A DNA stretch of 64,000 nucleotides, taken from the NCBI GenBank assembly GCA_035651715.1, contig DASRFD010000054.1:1-64000 (forward strand). The letters are read 5' to 3'. The position numbers and the translations under genes are program-made. Below the pieces are notes generated by a model. It made no database searches. It saw only the letters and a list, made by a program, of their open reading frames with translations, and was not told where the DNA came from. Each line of letters starts with the position of its first letter. The stretch's first letter is position 1. Below, one piece after another: positions 49,773 through 59,573 of this stretch. The DNA comes from Nevskia sp035651715. Its GTDB lineage: Bacteria; Pseudomonadota; Gammaproteobacteria; Nevskiales; Nevskiaceae.

Positions 49773-50672
49773 TCAGGCCGCCGCCGGCTGCCGCAGGAAA
49801 TCGATCAGGGCGCGCACCTTGGCCGGCACATGACGGCTGGCCGGATACATCGCATGGACGCCCACGCCCGGCAGGGTCCAGTCCGGCAGCAGCCGCACCA
49901 GGCGGCCCTGCGCCACGTCCTCGCGCAGCATGTAATCGAGCAGCACCGACACGCCGAGGCCCTCGCGCACCAGCTCGAGCACCGCGGACGGGGAATTGCA
50001 GCGCGCCACGGCCTGCATGCGCACCACGCGGCGCGCACCGCCGCGGCTGAAGGCCCAGGTCAGCGGCGCGCGCAGCAGGCTCAAGGCGACCCAGCGCAGG
50101 CCGGCCAGGTCCTCCGGCCTGCGCGGCAGCTGGTTGCGGGCAAGAAAGGCCGGCGCGGCCGTCACCCACTGCTCCGAATGCTCCAGCCGCACCGCGCGCA
50201 GGGTCGAGTCGCGCAGCACGATGCTGCCGCGGATGGCGAGGTCGATGCCCTCGCCCACCAGGTCCAGCACCTGGTCGGTCGAGATCAGGTCCAGCTGCAG
50301 CCGCGGGTGCAGTTCGGCGAAGCGCGCCAGGCGCGGCGCGAGCCGGCCGGGCAGGTAACTGGCCGGCACGGTGATGCGCAGGGTGCCGCTGAGGGCGCCG
50401 CCCCCGGCGCCGGCGCGATCGACCACCGCCTCCAGCTCGCGCAGCAGCGGCGCGCTGTCCTGGTAGAGGCGGCGCCCGTCCTCGGTCAAGGTCACGCGGC
50501 GGGTGGTGCGGGTGAACAGGGTCAGGCCGAGCCCGGCCTCGAGCTGGCGCACCTGGGCGCTGACCATGGCCTTGGTGCTGCCCAGCCGCGCCGCCGCCGC
50601 GGTGAAGCCGCCGCCCTCCACCACGGCGACGAACACCGCCAGCCGCTTCAGTTCGGCGCGCTTTCCGGTCAT
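49773..50672 (-). CDS. LysR-family transcriptional regulator
   Basis: The protein has 299 residues. The N-terminal HTH (LKRLAVFVAVVEGGGFTAAAARLGSTKAMVSAQVRQLEAGLGLTLF) and the periplasmic-binding-protein-like effector domain are complete. It is divergent from the NAD(P)-binding gene at 50785, the probable target. The effector is unknown. Confidence 0.9.
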   Translation of the reverse strand: MTGKRAELKRLAVFVAVVEGGGFTAAAARLGSTKAMVSAQVRQLEAGLGLTLFTRTTRRVTLTEDGRRLYQDSAPLLRELEAVVDRAGAGGGALSGTLRITVPASYLPGRLAPRLARFAELHPRLQLDLISTDQVLDLVGEGIDLAIRGSIVLRDSTLRAVRLEHSEQWVTAAPAFLARNQLPRRPEDLAGLRWVALSLLRAPLTWAFSRGGARRVVRMQAVARCNSPSAVLELVREGLGVSVLLDYMLREDVAQGRLVRLLPDWTLPGVGVHAMYPASRHVPAKVRALIDFLRQPAAA

Positions 50673-50784
50673 GCGCGGATTGTATCGATTTTTCGAACTA
50701 TGAATTGCGGATTGGTCTGTTTATCAAACCGTGCGGCGCGCGCATGATGGCGCCACGTTCATCCTCACTCGAAGGAGCAGCACC

Positions 50785-51411
50785 ATGAAAATCGCCTTGT
50801 TCGGCACCGGCATGATCGGCAGCCGCATCGCCCGCGAAGCCTTGAGCCGCGGCCACCAGGTGACGGTGGTGGCGCGCACGCCCGGCAAAGTGCCGAAGGA
50901 CCTGCAGGTGCAGGAGGTCCAGGGCGACGCGCGCGACGCCGACTCCATCGCCCGCGCGGTGCGCGGCCACGACGCCGTGATCAGCGCCGTGGGCGTGGGC
51001 ACCGGCGAGCAGTCCGGCCTGCTCGAGGCGAGCAAGGCGCTGCTCGAGGGCGTGAAACAGGCCGGGGTGCCGCGCCTGCTGGTGGTGGGCGGCGCCGGCA
51101 GCCTGGAAGTGAAGCCGGGCGTGCAGCTGGTGGACCTGCCCGAGTTCCCCGCCGCCTACAAGGCGCCGGCCCTGGCGCACCGCGAGGTGCTCGGCCTGGT
51201 GCGGCAGGCGGACCTGGACTGGACCTACCTCAGCCCCGCAGCGGTGATCGCGCCGGGGGAGCGCACCGGCAAATTCCGGCTCGGCGGCGAGCAGCTGGTG
51301 GCCGACGCCAAGGGCGAGAGCCGCATCTCGGCGGAGGACTACGCGGTAGCGATGATCGACGAGCTGGAGCGGCCCTGCCATATCCGCCAGCGCTTCACGC
51401 TGGGATATTGA
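50785..51411 (+). CDS. NAD(P)-binding SDR/NmrA-like protein
   Basis: The protein has 208 residues. ATG 50785 follows AAGGAG. The Rossmann motif is IALFGTGMIGSRIA, followed by VTVVARTPGKVP and a truncated substrate domain, matching the atypical NAD(P)H-binding family (YwnB/NmrA-like). A catalytic Y-x3-K is not evident. It is divergent from the LysR gene. Confidence 0.82.
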   Translation: MKIALFGTGMIGSRIAREALSRGHQVTVVARTPGKVPKDLQVQEVQGDARDADSIARAVRGHDAVISAVGVGTGEQSGLLEASKALLEGVKQAGVPRLLVVGGAGSLEVKPGVQLVDLPEFPAAYKAPALAHREVLGLVRQADLDWTYLSPAAVIAPGERTGKFRLGGEQLVADAKGESRISAEDYAVAMIDELERPCHIRQRFTLGY

Positions 51412-51432
51412 GGTTCGGCCCGGCGTCCCGGC

Positions 51433-51462
51433 AAAAAAAAGCCGCCGTGCGTGCACGGCGGC
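51433..51462 (-). terminator. Intrinsic terminator of the mevalonate-hopanoid operon
   Basis: On the minus strand, GCCGCCGT/ACGGCGGC arms are followed by eight T residues, 19 nt after the mvaS stop. Confidence 0.88.
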
Positions 51463-51480
51463 TTCTGCGCGAAGCGCGGC

Positions 51481-52953
51481 TTACGGCCGGTAGCGGTAGT
51501 ACTCCAGCCCCAGGTCGTGGAACTTGCCGTCGTGGGACTTGCCGATGCGCTCGATGGTGAAGCCGGCGCGCTGCGGGATCTGCGCTTCCTGCGGCCACTG
51601 CGCCGCGTGCAGGCGGGCGTAGTCGTCCTGGCCGACGGCGACGGCGTTGCCGAGGGCCTTGGTCAGGCCGATCCTGCCGGCGGCAGCACGCCAATTCGGC
51701 GTGACGCGGGCCAGCACGGTCTCGGCGGCGTCGCCGCTGCCGTAGCCGACCAGCAGCAGCTGGTGGCCGCTCAGCTCGGCCGGCTGCCCCTGCGCCTCTT
51801 CCAGGCCGGCGGCGATCCAGGCCGGCAGCGCGGCGGTGTAGAGGTTGCCCATGTGCATCATGGTGGCGGCGCCCAGGCGCAGCTTGCCGTCCACCACTTC
51901 CTTGTAGCGCGGGCTCTTGCGGAAGGCCTTCATGATCTGGGCGGTGAGCGGGTACGGCTCTTCGGGCGGGTGGCCGCTGACCACCTTGTCGACCAGCGAG
52001 GGGCGCTGCCCCATCTCCGCCAGCACCTGGCGCAGCTCGACGCCGGCGGCCTTGCAGTAGCCTTCCAGCTCTTCGTGCTCGGCGCCGCCGTCCGCGCCGA
52101 GCGCGAACAGGTAGGCCATGGTCCAGGCGCTGACCGGCATGTGGTGATACGGGCGGTGCATGAACACCGACGCCAGGCTGCGCAGCAGGGCCGCGCGGCC
52201 GCCCTGGTAGCGCTGGAACAGCGCGTCGAAGGCGCAGACCACTTCGTCGAGATAGCAGGCGGTGGAGTATTTGCCGTTGAACACCGGGAAGTCGCGCAGG
52301 CGGCCGTTGGCGCCCGGGGTCTGGCCGTTGAAGCGCAGGAAGGGCTTGCGGAAGTCGGCGATGCGGTAGCTGGAGGAGCTGCCCGAAGTGCGCAGGTCCA
52401 GCGCCAGCAGCTGCGGGTCGCGGTCGACCAGCATGGCGACGGCGCCGGCGCCCTGGGTCGGCTCGCCGGTGCTGCCGCGATCGTATTCGGCGATGTCGGC
52501 GGAGACGACGATGGCCTGGCGGTCGACGCCGTCATAAGCCAGGTAGCGCATGGCGCCCTTCACGCCATAGAGGCCGGCGATGCAGGCCTGCTTGTATTCC
52601 GGCACCTCGCAGTAGCGCGACAGCGGCGGCAGGCCGCGCGCGGTCAGGGCCTGGTCGACCAGGCCGCGCACGATCACCGCGCCCACCGCGTTGTCCGAGC
52701 TGGACTCGGTGGCCAGGGCCAGCGAGCCGATGCGCCGCGGGTCGACCTGGTAGTCGAGGATCAGCTTCAGCACGGCCTCGGCGGCCATGGTGTAGACGCT
52801 GTCCTCGGGGCCGGCCATGCGGAAGCTGTGGCCGACCACGGCGCTGATCTTGTCCCAGGCGTTGCCGGTCCAGCCGCACCAGTCCTGCAGGCTGACGCGG
52901 TACGGGGGAACGAACACCGAAAGGCCGCTGATACCGAATTCTTCTCGACTCAT
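51481..52953 (-). CDS. mvaS: Hydroxymethylglutaryl-CoA synthase
   Basis: The protein has 490 residues. It condenses acetyl-CoA and acetoacetyl-CoA to HMG-CoA. Catalytic residues are visible: Glu in LATESSSDNAVGA (E83), nucleophile Cys in YKQACIAGLYG (C124) and His in FMHRPYHHMP. It is about 70-100 residues longer than most bacterial enzymes, chiefly in the C-terminal third. It is the last gene of the minus-strand mevalonate-hopanoid operon, just before its terminator. No acetoacetyl-CoA thiolase is present, so that step is encoded elsewhere. Confidence 0.93.
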   Translation of the reverse strand: MSREEFGISGLSVFVPPYRVSLQDWCGWTGNAWDKISAVVGHSFRMAGPEDSVYTMAAEAVLKLILDYQVDPRRIGSLALATESSSDNAVGAVIVRGLVDQALTARGLPPLSRYCEVPEYKQACIAGLYGVKGAMRYLAYDGVDRQAIVVSADIAEYDRGSTGEPTQGAGAVAMLVDRDPQLLALDLRTSGSSSSYRIADFRKPFLRFNGQTPGANGRLRDFPVFNGKYSTACYLDEVVCAFDALFQRYQGGRAALLRSLASVFMHRPYHHMPVSAWTMAYLFALGADGGAEHEELEGYCKAAGVELRQVLAEMGQRPSLVDKVVSGHPPEEPYPLTAQIMKAFRKSPRYKEVVDGKLRLGAATMMHMGNLYTAALPAWIAAGLEEAQGQPAELSGHQLLLVGYGSGDAAETVLARVTPNWRAAAGRIGLTKALGNAVAVGQDDYARLHAAQWPQEAQIPQRAGFTIERIGKSHDGKFHDLGLEYYRYRP

Positions 52954-53035
52954 GATCTTTGTGTGTCTGCTGGGGGATTAACTGTTGGTGAAATTCTCGG
53001 CGCGGGCGGCGCGGGGATGCAAGTTGACCGCCCCG

Positions 53036-54166
53036 TCAGCGCTCGGGCGCCTCAGTCTGTGTCGTGGCGTATACACGGTCCTTCCAGCGCGAGCGCACGC
53101 CGCGCCAGTAGCGGATCGCCGAGCTCCAGGTCATCGCCAGGTAGAGCGAGGCGCCGACCGGCACCAGCGGCAGCCACAGCGGCGACATGCCGTAATAGCG
53201 CAAGGTCGGCCAGTAGGCCAGCATCATCGCCGCCAGGCCGGCGGCGGCGGGCAGGCGCGCGCCCGGCAGCAGCAGCGCCGCCAGCGGCAGCCAGTAGGCC
53301 GCGGCGAACAACGCCGTGACCAGCAACAGCAGCAGGGTCGAGTAGCGCAGCTGGGTGAAGGCCGAGCGCGCCACCATGTCGTGGATCGAGCCGAGGTTGC
53401 CGTAGGGCCGCAAGGACACCACCCCGCGGCTCAGGCCCACCCAGGTGCGGCTGCCCGCGTCCTTGACCTTGCGCGCCAGGGTGCAATCGTCGATCAGCGC
53501 GCCGCGCAGGCTGGCGAAGGCGCCGGCCTGGTGCAGCGCCGCGGTATCGACCAGCACGCAGCCGCCCGCCGCCGCCGCGACATGGCGGAAGGAGGAGTTG
53601 GACAGCGCAAAGGGGTACAGCAGCTTGAAGTAGTAGACGAAGGCCGGCAGCAGCAGGCGGTCCCAGAAGCTGGTGCGGCGCAGGTCGGCCATCAGCGAGA
53701 CGAAGTTGCGGCCCTCGCGCTGCTTGTGGGCCAGCAGGGCGGCGAGCAGGCCGGGACGCAGCTCGATGTCGGCGTCGAGCAGCAGGGTCATCGGCGTCGC
53801 CACCTCGGCCTTGCCCTGCTCCAGCGCCCACAGCTTGCCGGCCCAGCCCGGCGGCAGGGGCTTGCCGGAGACGACGCGGACATTGGGGAAGGACGCGGCG
53901 ATGCGCGCGGTGTCGTCGCCGGACTGGTCGTCCACCAGCACCACGCGCAGGCCGCGTCCCTGCCCCTGCAGGGCGGCCAGGGTGGTGCCGATCACCTCGG
54001 CCTCGTTGCGCGCCGGGATCAGCACGGTGATGCCGGACAGGTCGGCGTCGCGCGCGGCGGCCGGATCGGCCTCGATGCGCTCGCGCGTGCTCCACGGACG
54101 CCAGGGCGCCAGCAGGTTGCCGATCCACATCGCGGCGGCGGGAGCGGCGAGCCAGAGCGTGTTCAT
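53036..54166 (-). CDS. hpnB: HpnB-type hopanoid-associated glycosyltransferase
   Basis: The protein has 376 residues. An N-terminal helix precedes a GT2 domain (ITVLIPARNEAEVIGTTL; LVDDQSGDDT; DADIELRPG; DDCTLARKVKDAG), followed by three to four C-terminal membrane helices. The layout and the segment PGWAGKLWALEQG match HpnB. It is thought to act in hopanoid side-chain modification at the inner membrane. It lies between hpnH and mvaS. Confidence 0.87.
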   Translation of the reverse strand: MNTLWLAAPAAAMWIGNLLAPWRPWSTRERIEADPAAARDADLSGITVLIPARNEAEVIGTTLAALQGQGRGLRVVLVDDQSGDDTARIAASFPNVRVVSGKPLPPGWAGKLWALEQGKAEVATPMTLLLDADIELRPGLLAALLAHKQREGRNFVSLMADLRRTSFWDRLLLPAFVYYFKLLYPFALSNSSFRHVAAAAGGCVLVDTAALHQAGAFASLRGALIDDCTLARKVKDAGSRTWVGLSRGVVSLRPYGNLGSIHDMVARSAFTQLRYSTLLLLLVTALFAAAYWLPLAALLLPGARLPAAAGLAAMMLAYWPTLRYYGMSPLWLPLVPVGASLYLAMTWSSAIRYWRGVRSRWKDRVYATTQTEAPER

Positions 54167-54326
54167 GCGGGGAGAGGTTCAGCCTGCCGCCTCTCCCTGC
54201 GGGAGAGGCCGCGCCGAAAGACGCGGTCGAGGGAAGCGCGATCCATGAGGACTGCTGTTGAATCCGGGTGCGGCCACGCCCCTCTCCCGGCGGGAGAGGA
54301 GCGGGGCCGACGCAACTCGAACAGCC

Positions 54327-55469
<1,143 letters not shown>

Positions 55470-55567
55470 GGGTTCTCCAAATTCGGCACTGCTTGGTTTT
55501 GACAGTGCGGGGGGTTTAAAGTCTCAAGTTACCGATTTTGTCACAAATCCGCCGCAGCCGGGTTCGT

Positions 55568-56179
55568 TCAGGCCCGGCCCTGCGGCGCAAACACCTCGGC
55601 GTGGTCCCGGCGAATGCGGGCCCACTCGATCTTGAACCAGGGCGTGAACGCCTCCGGGCTGGCCGCCATCTGCGCGTCCAGCGCGTCCGGCGCGATCCAG
55701 CGCAGGCCCGAGATCTCGTTCGGATTCACCTTCGGCTGGTCGTCGCTGCGGCCGGCGTAGACCGAGCACAGCTCGTGCTCGGCGCCTTCGGCGTCGAACT
55801 GCGCCTGGTACTGGAACTTGAACAGGAAGCGCAGCGCGGTCTTCAGCCCCAGCTCCTCCTCCAGGCGGCGGTGGATCGCCTGGTCCAGGGTCTCGCCGCG
55901 GCGCGGGTGCGAACAGCAGGTGTTGGACCAGAAGCCCGGCCACAGCCGCTTGCCCGCGGCGCGCTGCTGCAGCAGCAGCTCGCCGTCCGCATTGAAGATG
56001 AACAGCGAAAAAGCGCGGTGCAGGGTGCCGCGGCCGAGGTGGGCCGAGGCCTTGTCCATGAAGCCGACCTCGCGGTCGTTCTCGTCGACCAGCACCAGCG
56101 GCTCGTCGTCGAAGGAGACGATGCGGTCCGCGTCCTGCAATTCGATGTCTTCCAGGGCCACGTTCATATTGTTATCCAA
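55568..56179 (-). CDS. idi: Isopentenyl-diphosphate isomerase, type I
   Basis: The protein has about 203 residues. It is a Nudix-fold type I IDI: RGTLHRAFSLFIFNADGELLLQQRA, WSNTCCSHPRRGE with the active-site Cys, and a Glu-rich RRLEEELGL. It interconverts IPP and DMAPP. GGAGG lies 6 nt before a TTG at 56179, which overlaps the end of the upstream reductase-kinase gene; the first ATG (56167) is 20 nt from that site. The TTG start is therefore favoured. Coupling to the fused gene is likely. Confidence 0.92.
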   Translation of the reverse strand: MDNNMNVALEDIELQDADRIVSFDDEPLVLVDENDREVGFMDKASAHLGRGTLHRAFSLFIFNADGELLLQQRAAGKRLWPGFWSNTCCSHPRRGETLDQAIHRRLEEELGLKTALRFLFKFQYQAQFDAEGAEHELCSVYAGRSDDQPKVNPNEISGLRWIAPDALDAQMAASPEAFTPWFKIEWARIRRDHAEVFAPQGRA

Positions 56180-58439
56180 TGTTCACCTCCATGCCCTGGT
56201 AGCCGGCGTCGCGCATCGCGGCGATCACCTTCTCCGGGTTCTCCGGGCACAGCGCGATGATCGAGCCGCCGCCGCCGCCGCCGGTGAGCTTGGCGCCGAT
56301 GGCGCCGTTCTCGCGAGCGATCTGCACCAGCTCCTCCACCTCCCAGCTCGACACGCGCAGCGCGTTGAGCAGGCCGTGGCAGATGTTCATCAGGTCGCCG
56401 AGGCGCTCGATGTCGTTCTTCTGCACCGCCTCCGCGCCCTGCAGGGTGAGGCGGTCGATCTCCCTGAAGATGCGTTCGTACAGCTCCGGCTCGCGCTGCC
56501 AGGCGGCGCGCACGCCGCCCACGGTCTTGGCGGTGAGGCTCTCCTTGCCGCTGATGCCGATGACCATCGGGATCGGCCTGGGCACGTGCAGGTCCTGCAT
56601 CGTCGGCGCCTCGCCCTCGGCTTGCGGGCGCCTGTACAGCACGAACCTGCCGTAGGTGGCGACGGTGTTGTCGATGCCGGACGGCGTGCCGTGGGCGACC
56701 TTCTCGCAGGCGTAAGCCAGCTCGTTGACCTGCGCGTCGGTCAAGCCCAGCCTGAAGTGCTGGTCCAGCGCGCGGATGATCGCCACCGCCATCGCCGCCG
56801 AGCCGCCCAGGCCCATGGCGCGCGGCACGTTGGGGAACACCTCGATGCGCACCGAGCGGTCGGTCAGGCCGAGGGTGTCGAAGATGATGCCGAGCGAGCG
56901 CTGGAACGAGTCACGGTGCGCCGGGTCGCGGTGCAGGCGGTATTCCACGCCCCAGCGCGGGATCATCATGTCCACCCCGCCCGACTGGGTCTCCTGCACC
57001 ACCGCGCGCACCGCCAGCGGCACCGGCGCGGCGATGGCGTGGCTGCCGTACACCACGGCGTGCTCGCCGAGCAGGATGATCTTGCCGAAGCCGCGGCCGG
57101 CGTGGTCGGGGATGACCTCGGCGGCGGCGCCGCGGGCCTCCTTGCGCACCTGCACCACGATCTCCTGCGCCTTCCAGATCTTGATCTCGCCGCTCTCCAC
57201 CAGGCGCTCGACCACGGTGTCGAAGATTTCCGGCGTGGCGCCGGCGGCGACCGCGACGCTGCGGGCGTGCAGGGTCATGTGGCCCTGCTGGATGCCCTCG
57301 GTGACCAGGGCGCGCAACGCCGAGAAATTCTGCGCCAGGCCCACCGCGCCCATCACCTCGGCCAGCTCGCGCGCGGTCTTCACGCCGAGCAGACGCAGGT
57401 CCAGCGCCACGGTGGCGTTGGACTGCAGCGGGCCGCCGACAGTGCCGACCTTCATCGGGATGTCCAGCTCGCCGACCAGCTCGCCGTTGGGCCCCTTGTA
57501 CCAGCGGGTCAGCGAGGTGTAGCGGCCGCCGCGCGCGGCATAGGCGTGGGCCGCGGCTTCGATCGCGCGCCAGTCGTTGCCGGTGGCCAGCGCCACCGCA
57601 TCGACGCCGTTCATCACGCCCTTGTTGTGGGTCGCGGCGCGATAGGGATCGATGCTGGCGAACTCGTTGGCCAGGATCACGCCGTCGCGCACTTCCTCGC
57701 CGGTGTAGCCCTGCTTGCCGCCGAGCTGCGACACCGGGATGACGCAGCGCGCGCGCACCATGGCGCGGTCGGTGAGGTTGGACAGGATGCGCAGGAACAC
57801 GCGGCCGCCGGTGATCGACTCCACCAGCGAGGCGACGCCCTCGCACATGGTGTTGACCAGGTTGGCGCCCATCGCGTCGCGAGTGTCGACCAGCAGGTGC
57901 ACCACCAGCATGTCGCCGCCTTCGGGGCGCGCGTGCAGGTGCACTTCGAGGTCGTTGGCGCCGCCGCCGCGGGCGACCATCTGCGGGTGCAGGCTGTTGG
58001 CGAGGTTGAGCAGCTCGGCCTTGCGCTGCAGCAGCGCCGCCTTGGCCTTGGCCACGTGCGGCACGTCCACCACCTGCACCTGGCCGATCAGCACCGGCTC
58101 GGTGCTCTCCACGGTGAAGCCGCCGGCGCCGCGCACCACCTTCGCCGCGGACGACAGCGCGGCGACGATCGAGGGTTCCTCCACCACCAGCGGCACGATG
58201 TAATCGCGGCCGTTGACCAGGAAGTTGAGACCGAGGCCGACCGGCAGGCCCATCACGCCGACCACGTTCTCGATCATCTTGTCGGCCTTGTGGATCTTCA
58301 GCGTGTGCTCGCCGGAGATCAGGGCCTGGTAGTCCTCGCTCGAGAGCCAGCCGCGCTCGTGGACCGCGCGGATGCGGTCGGACACGGACAGCTTGTAGAA
58401 CTCGGGGAAACGCGACCGCTCGGATTTCTCAGCACTCAT
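56172..58439 (-). CDS. mvaA-mvaK1: Fused HMG-CoA reductase (class II) and mevalonate kinase
   Basis: One open frame encodes 755 residues. Residues 1-430 are a class II HMG-CoA reductase with the catalytic set E87/E88 (VVEEPSIVAA), K273 (THNKGVMNG), D289 (ATGND) and H391 (GHMTLHARS). A linker of about 15 residues (KEARGAAAEVIPDHAG) leads to a GHMP-family mevalonate kinase (about 448-755) with GFGKIILLGEHAVVYG, the ATP loop GLGGSAA (543-549), catalytic Asp in GTPSGIDN (D590) and a C-terminal KLTGGGGGGS. Both halves look intact, so the protein could turn HMG-CoA into phosphomevalonate. It lies between the phosphomevalonate kinase and idi genes. Confidence 0.93.
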   Translation of the reverse strand: MSAEKSERSRFPEFYKLSVSDRIRAVHERGWLSSEDYQALISGEHTLKIHKADKMIENVVGVMGLPVGLGLNFLVNGRDYIVPLVVEEPSIVAALSSAAKVVRGAGGFTVESTEPVLIGQVQVVDVPHVAKAKAALLQRKAELLNLANSLHPQMVARGGGANDLEVHLHARPEGGDMLVVHLLVDTRDAMGANLVNTMCEGVASLVESITGGRVFLRILSNLTDRAMVRARCVIPVSQLGGKQGYTGEEVRDGVILANEFASIDPYRAATHNKGVMNGVDAVALATGNDWRAIEAAAHAYAARGGRYTSLTRWYKGPNGELVGELDIPMKVGTVGGPLQSNATVALDLRLLGVKTARELAEVMGAVGLAQNFSALRALVTEGIQQGHMTLHARSVAVAAGATPEIFDTVVERLVESGEIKIWKAQEIVVQVRKEARGAAAEVIPDHAGRGFGKIILLGEHAVVYGSHAIAAPVPLAVRAVVQETQSGGVDMMIPRWGVEYRLHRDPAHRDSFQRSLGIIFDTLGLTDRSVRIEVFPNVPRAMGLGGSAAMAVAIIRALDQHFRLGLTDAQVNELAYACEKVAHGTPSGIDNTVATYGRFVLYRRPQAEGEAPTMQDLHVPRPIPMVIGISGKESLTAKTVGGVRAAWQREPELYERIFREIDRLTLQGAEAVQKNDIERLGDLMNICHGLLNALRVSSWEVEELVQIARENGAIGAKLTGGGGGGSIIALCPENPEKVIAAMRDAGYQGMEVNIG

Positions 58440-58496
58440 TCTTCTTGAACTCCTTCTTCGGGCGGCGCGGGGGCGCCGTCCCTTGGATGCCGCAAA

Positions 58497-59573
58497 TCAA
58501 AAACCGGTGTACTCCAGGTGCAGGCCCTGCTCGTCCACCGCCAGCGGCACGCAGCGGAAGCCGGCCGCGGCGAGGCGCTGCTCCGCCCGCACCAGGCGCT
58601 CCGGCTCGAGCGCGAACGCCACGCCGAAATCGCCGCCGCCGGCGCCGCAGGGCTTGTAGCTGACGCCGCTCTCCGCCGCCAGCCGTTCGAGTTGGACATG
58701 CTCCGGCGAGAAAATCTCCAGCCCGCAGGCATTGCCGAAAGCCCGCAGGGCCGCGCCGTAGGCGGTGGCCGCCTCGACGAACGCGGCGCCGCGGGACTGC
58801 GCCGCCGCGTCACAGGCCGCCTGGGCGATGCCGGTCAGGTCCCGCATATGGCTCGCATAGTCTGCGCCATGGCCCTTACGCCAGGCTGCCAGCCGGCCGA
58901 GGAAGTCGGAAGTGGAGGCCGAGCGGCCGGTCCAGACGAAGCGCGCGTGCACCCCGGCGGGCCAGTTCACCGGCTCGAAGCGCGGCAACGTGCCGCCTTC
59001 CAGCAGGCGATAGGAGATGACGCCGCCGATCAGGCCGGCGGCGACATCGACGCCGCTGCCATGGCCGCCCTGGAACTCGCGGTGCAGATGCAGCAGGTGC
59101 TCCAGCCAGACCCGGCGGTTGGCGGTGGCGGCGCCGCGGCCGACGAACACCGCCATGGCCGAGGCCAGGGCCACGGTCAGCGCGGCGCTGGAGCCCAGGC
59201 CCAGCTTGGACCGCCCGGTGGCGCCCGCGTCGAAGAATTCGGAGGTATCGAGCTGCAGGCTGAAGCCGCGGCCCGGCGGCGGCGCCAGCCCCTCGGCCTG
59301 CAGGCCGCGCAGCACCTGGTCGACCAGGCGCAATTTGTCGGCCTGCTCCGGCGTGCCCAGCCATTCCGGCAGGCCGTCGGCGCCGATGCGCAGCGGCACC
59401 TGCGCCACGTCCATGTCCGGCGCGCTGACTTCGGCCACGCCGCCGGCCTTGGCCGAAATGCGCACCTTGGCGTGGCGGTTGACGCCCATCACCAGCGCGG
59501 GCGCACCCTCCAGCACGGCGTAGTCGCCGAGCAAGACCATCTTGCCGGGGGCGCTGGCGGCGACGTCCATCAT
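58497..59573 (-). CDS. mvaK2: Phosphomevalonate kinase (GHMP family)
   Basis: The protein has 358 residues. ATG 59573 overlaps the stop of the decarboxylase gene (ATGA). GHMP motifs: VAASAPGKMVLLGDYAVLEG, the ATP loop SKLGLGSSAALTVALAS, and GHGSGVDVAAGLIGG with the metal/catalytic Asp. A C-terminal KPCGAGGGDFGVAF completes the fold. It phosphorylates phosphomevalonate in the mevalonate pathway. Assignment as PMK rather than another GHMP kinase rests on operon position and the missing step. Confidence 0.88.
   Translation of the reverse strand: MMDVAASAPGKMVLLGDYAVLEGAPALVMGVNRHAKVRISAKAGGVAEVSAPDMDVAQVPLRIGADGLPEWLGTPEQADKLRLVDQVLRGLQAEGLAPPPGRGFSLQLDTSEFFDAGATGRSKLGLGSSAALTVALASAMAVFVGRGAATANRRVWLEHLLHLHREFQGGHGSGVDVAAGLIGGVISYRLLEGGTLPRFEPVNWPAGVHARFVWTGRSASTSDFLGRLAAWRKGHGADYASHMRDLTGIAQAACDAAAQSRGAAFVEAATAYGAALRAFGNACGLEIFSPEHVQLERLAAESGVSYKPCGAGGGDFGVAFALEPERLVRAEQRLAAAGFRCVPLAVDEQGLHLEYTGF

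Noticed and set aside
56172..58439. HMGR-kinase fusion as a frameshift or missed stop
   Set aside because: The frame is continuous through the linker and both catalytic domains are intact. No upstream start with a ribosome-binding site is obvious for a separate kinase.
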